Of a stretch of 7,535 nt of DNA, positions 5,619 to 7,535 are shown piece after piece. Source of the DNA: an uncultured Lachnospiraceae bacterium (GTDB taxonomy: Bacteria > Bacillota > Clostridia > Lachnospirales > Lachnospiraceae). Under the pieces are notes generated by a model. That model ran no database searches, was not told where the DNA came from, and saw only the letters and a list, made by a program, of their open reading frames with translations. Every line of letters begins with the position of its first letter. Position 1 is the first letter of the stretch. The position numbers were made by a program, and so were the translations under genes. The stretch is from contig CAJTSD010000061.1 of NCBI GenBank assembly GCA_910578795.1, positions 10,083 to 17,617 of the forward strand, written 5' to 3'.

Positions 5619-6792
5619 CAATTAGTTCTCCTTTTTTATTATATATTTTTATCCCTTTGGGATAATACTCTAAAGAATTAACAGTTTCAAGATATATACC
5701 ATTAATGTATACTTCATAATGTAAAGAATTATTTTGAATAAAATAGGTGTTATCTGTATCGGGAACAAATAACGACTCTTCAACAAAATGAGGTCTAGAA
5801 TAATCAGCTTCCATAATAAAGAAATAGGATGTCAAATAGACACTTGCCATAATCAATATTATTATAATGCTGATTAAGACTTTTTTAGGCATTGCAAAAT
5901 CCTGTAAAAGCATGATTAAACGTCTTTTAAAATCCTTGTCCTGCGACTGCACTAAATAACAGGATTCCTTTTTGAGAAAATCAAACATTGGTTGTGAAGA
6001 ATGCTTTATAGAGTTCTTTTTCATATATAGCAGGCACTCTGCATATGTATCTGTAATATCTACTTCGTTATGTGTGATTATATCATCAATATGCATTTCC
6101 AATAATGTATTTGTTTGCTTATACAGTATATTAAATGCGGGATTCCACCAATATAAAATTGAAAACAAGCGGACAATGAATTTTACTAAAAAGTCATGAT
6201 GAAAATGGTGCATTGCTTCATGGCAAAGAACATAGTATAACTGTTCCTCTGAGATGGATAAGTTTTCCGGTAGTATGATGCATGGATTTTTCAGACCATA
6301 TATTATAGGAATATTCATACCGGGCAATTCCATAATGCGGAAGTGATTCTTTTTGTTGTGATGCTTACAAATAATATCCAAAGTTGTTTTGTATTTTACG
6401 TCATTTGTTCGGTCATGCCCGTATTTTAAGATATAATTATAGGCACGGCGATATTCGTTCATATATTGGATAATATTGTATACAATACCAATAATCCATA
6501 TTAATTCAAACAGGTTCCAAAGAGAAACTGTTGTATGCAAAATCTGTATTTGAGGTTTTTGAAAGAAGGCAACAATCTTAGACAACATTTTGGAAAAAGA
6601 AATATTTATAGTAAAAGGAAATTCAAACGGAAAAATTATCCGTATAACTGTCAATCCAACAAAAACACCTAATAATTTATATCCTGCACAAGCCAATGTA
6701 TTATCATTATGAAACACAATGGCAATCAGACCAACAAGTATACTACTTGTCAATAGAGCCATAAGTACAGTTGAAAATGAAAAGTTCAGCAT
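5608..6792 (-). CDS. BlaR1/MecR1-type M56 membrane metalloprotease lacking a penicillin-binding sensor domain
   Basis: A 394-residue integral membrane protein. Hydrophobic segments lie near residues 7-27, 35-55, 92-110 and 303-326, and the protease domain lies between the last two. The zinc site is HEAMH (191-195), with Glu232 in LLEMHIDD as the likely third ligand; YWWNPAFN (214-221) is the family's usual 'WWNP' element. M56 proteases of this class, when a signal is sensed outside, trigger cleavage of a cytosolic BlaI-type repressor. True BlaR1 and MecR1 are near 585-600 residues with a C-terminal penicillin-binding domain; here only about 68 residues follow the last membrane segment, so the ligand is probably not a beta-lactam bound in that way. 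AAGGGAT around 6801-6807 supports ATG 6792. The repressor gene ends 29 bases upstream. The sequence is AT-rich (16 GC of 60 bases at 6601-6660). Confidence 0.88.
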   Translation of the reverse strand: MLNFSFSTVLMALLTSSILVGLIAIVFHNDNTLACAGYKLLGVFVGLTVIRIIFPFEFPFTINISFSKMLSKIVAFFQKPQIQILHTTVSLWNLFELIWIIGIVYNIIQYMNEYRRAYNYILKYGHDRTNDVKYKTTLDIICKHHNKKNHFRIMELPGMNIPIIYGLKNPCIILPENLSISEEQLYYVLCHEAMHHFHHDFLVKFIVRLFSILYWWNPAFNILYKQTNTLLEMHIDDIITHNEVDITDTYAECLLYMKKNSIKHSSQPMFDFLKKESCYLVQSQDKDFKRRLIMLLQDFAMPKKVLISIIIILIMASVYLTSYFFIMEADYSRPHFVEESLFVPDTDNTYFIQNNSLHYEVYINGIYLETVNSLEYYPKGIKIYNKKGELIDEN

Positions 6793-6821
6793 TACATTCT
6801 ATCCCTTTTATCTGTTGTAAA

Positions 6822-7316
6822 TCATTCTTTCTTAGTGTTCTTTTTCTCTTTATACTCTTGAAGTAGCTGTTCCATTTCCTGAATATCTTGCAGAGCCTGC
6901 TCTGGATTGTTATCGGCTTGTACCATAGCGCTAACCAAAGACTGACTCGATACTAGTTTGCTAAAATGAATATAATCATCTATAAACATTTTTTGTATGA
7001 TATCAGATGCAGATGCAGTTGGTTTGAACCGTCTAGAAAAAATATTACCGTCTATCGTAATATCCGCCACTTCAACTAATTTTAATTTTATCAGCTTCCG
7101 AATAGAGGGCTGAACGATGTTCGCCGTCATGTTAGGATGGAGCTCAATAATTTGCGACACATTCAATGGCTCTTCCGAATGGAGTATTGTAGAAAAAATG
7201 TCATATTCTTTAGCATTTAAATATTTATTCAAAATAGAAATCCTTTCTTTCAAAAGCGCAGCATTTTGACGCCGTAAATACAATAATTTTGCTATTTCAT
7301 ATATTAATGTCTTCAT
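6822..7316 (-). CDS. BlaI/MecI-family winged-helix transcriptional repressor
   Basis: Up to 164 residues. Residues about 33-98 form a winged helix: AKEYDIFSTIL replaces the usual 'aEweVM..lW', then LNVSQIIEL (helix 2), NIVQPSIRKLIKLKLVEVAD (recognition helix) and the wing GNIFSRRFKPT. A helical C-terminal dimerisation part (103-154) and a lysine-rich tail follow. Such repressors bind dyads with TACA/TGTA halves and are inactivated by cleavage through the partner M56 protease encoded next. Start choice is uncertain. ATG 7316 has no ribosome binding site and overlaps a consensus -10 box. An in-frame TTG at 7230-7232 has AAAGGA (7241-7246) 8 bases before it and would give 136 residues, closer to the usual 120-130. 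I give the longer form because the extra residues read as a plausible helix. Similarity is at fold-pattern level. Confidence 0.78.
   Translation of the reverse strand: MKTLIYEIAKLLYLRRQNAALLKERISILNKYLNAKEYDIFSTILHSEEPLNVSQIIELHPNMTANIVQPSIRKLIKLKLVEVADITIDGNIFSRRFKPTASASDIIQKMFIDDYIHFSKLVSSQSLVSAMVQADNNPEQALQDIQEMEQLLQEYKEKKNTKKE
7241..7246 (-). promoter_or_regulatory. Ribosome binding site pointing to an internal TTG start of the repressor
   Basis: On the - strand AAAGGA (7246 to 7241) lies 8 bases before TTG 7232-7230, in frame with the repressor. It is a far better site than anything before ATG 7316. Together with the -10 box overlapping ATG 7316 it suggests that translation may begin at 7232. 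Confidence 0.4.
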
Positions 7317-7343
7317 TATATATCATTGTGTTAAAATAATCAA
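7315..7343 (-). promoter_or_regulatory. Candidate sigma-A promoter of the repressor-protease operon
   Basis: On the - strand TTGATT (7343-7338), a 17-base spacer and a perfect TATAAT (7320-7315) form a promoter-like pair. Transcription would begin near 7308, inside the longest form of the repressor frame, which fits the alternative TTG start at 7232. The surroundings are very AT-rich, so chance TATAAT matches are common and this call is tentative. Confidence 0.4.
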
Positions 7344-7412
7344 TGTATAAAATTGGTGAAATGATATATTTATTTAAAACGACAAAAAAATATATATAAT
7401 AATAAATTATAA

Positions 7413-7443
7413 ATACAATTGACATATTTTTTTTGTATTGTAT
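7413..7443. promoter_or_regulatory. Inverted repeat overlapping the + promoter, candidate repressor operator
   Basis: ATACAAT (7413-7419) and ATTGTAT (7437-7443) form a perfect 7-base inverted repeat with a 17-base centre, covering the start of the -35 and most of the -10 box. The halves contain TACA and TGTA, as in known BlaI/MecI operators, although those have a shorter centre. A TACAATTG core at 7414-7421 resembles one half of a classical BlaI dyad. Binding here by the neighbouring repressor is inference; the AT-rich context makes chance repeats fairly likely. Confidence 0.4.
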
Positions 7444-7446
7444 AAT
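7419..7446 (+). promoter_or_regulatory. Near-consensus sigma-A promoter reading out of the window
   Basis: TTGACA at 7419-7424 and TATAAT at 7441-7446 are both perfect boxes separated by 16 bases. Transcription is expected to start near 7453, shortly before the ribosome binding site GGAG at 7458-7461 and the 14-codon reading frame at 7475. It is the strongest promoter visible in the window and diverges from the repressor operon. Confidence 0.7.
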
Positions 7447-7474
7447 ATAAACAAAATGGAGAAAGTTATTTAAA

Positions 7475-7519
7475 ATGACGGATAATCCCGTATTATTAGT
7501 TAACTGTTTCAGGTATTAA
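7475..7519 (+). CDS. Possible 14-residue leader peptide
   Basis: ATG 7475 opens a frame encoding MTDNPVLLVNCFRY and ends at TAA 7517-7519. GGAGAAAG (7458-7465) lies 9 bases before it, and the strong promoter 7419-7446 would place it at the beginning of the transcript. Short frames in this position often regulate a downstream resistance or biosynthesis gene by ribosome stalling or attenuation. The downstream gene is outside the window, so this is a candidate only. It could also be an unused chance frame. Confidence 0.4.
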   Translation: MTDNPVLLVNCFRY

Positions 7520-7535
7520 AAAAACATTTACTTCA

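Overview
The window looks like an accessory stretch of a low-to-moderate GC Gram-positive chromosome, most likely a clostridium of the Lachnospiraceae type. The reasons are the strong AGGAGG-like ribosome binding sites, the AT-rich sigma-A-like promoter elements and the protein families present. This is inference from gene style; no rRNA or other phylogenetic marker is present. No intergenic stretch exceeds 300 bases; the longest are 3977-4225 (249 bases) and 7317-7535 (219 bases, holding only a 14-codon reading frame), and both are described.

Left part (1-3976, + strand). The window opens in the last 32 codons of a protein ending in a heptad-repeat tail, encoded by a 21-nt tandem repeat. Tightly packed behind it are a small class I SAM-dependent methyltransferase (105-698), an 827-residue protein joining an HKD/phospholipase D-like nuclease domain to a superfamily 2 helicase (668-3151), and an AAC(3)-family N-acetyltransferase (3179-3976). 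The methyltransferase and helicase genes overlap, and the spacings suggest one transcription unit. The first two resemble a DNA defence or repair module, but the sequence alone does not prove that role.

Middle (3977-5360). The gap 3977-4225 is filled by a remarkable roughly 190-base element. It has perfect 13-bp terminal inverted repeats, an inner 11-bp inverted repeat and at least six local hairpins, and 8-bp near-identical direct repeats abut its ends. It may be a MITE-like insertion, a structured RNA, or both. It is followed by a DUF4240-like gene (4226-4669) and a GNAT acetyltransferase (4721-5203), probably cotranscribed. A 13-bp hairpin at 5281-5314 lies between these and a convergent operon and probably terminates both.

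Right part (5361-7535, mainly - strand). This is a more AT-rich three-gene operon: a BlaI/MecI-type repressor (6822-7316), a BlaR1/MecR1-type M56 membrane metalloprotease (5608-6792), and a small exported protein (5361-5618) translationally coupled to it. The protease keeps its zinc site but has only about 68 residues after its last membrane segment, so it lacks the penicillin-binding sensor domain of true BlaR1. No beta-lactamase is visible. Divergently, on the + strand, a near-consensus promoter (7419-7446) overlaps an inverted repeat and drives a 14-codon leader-like reading frame, and the window then ends. The best reading is a signal-responsive repressor/protease pair with an unknown ligand, possibly controlling both its own operon and the divergent gene just outside the window.
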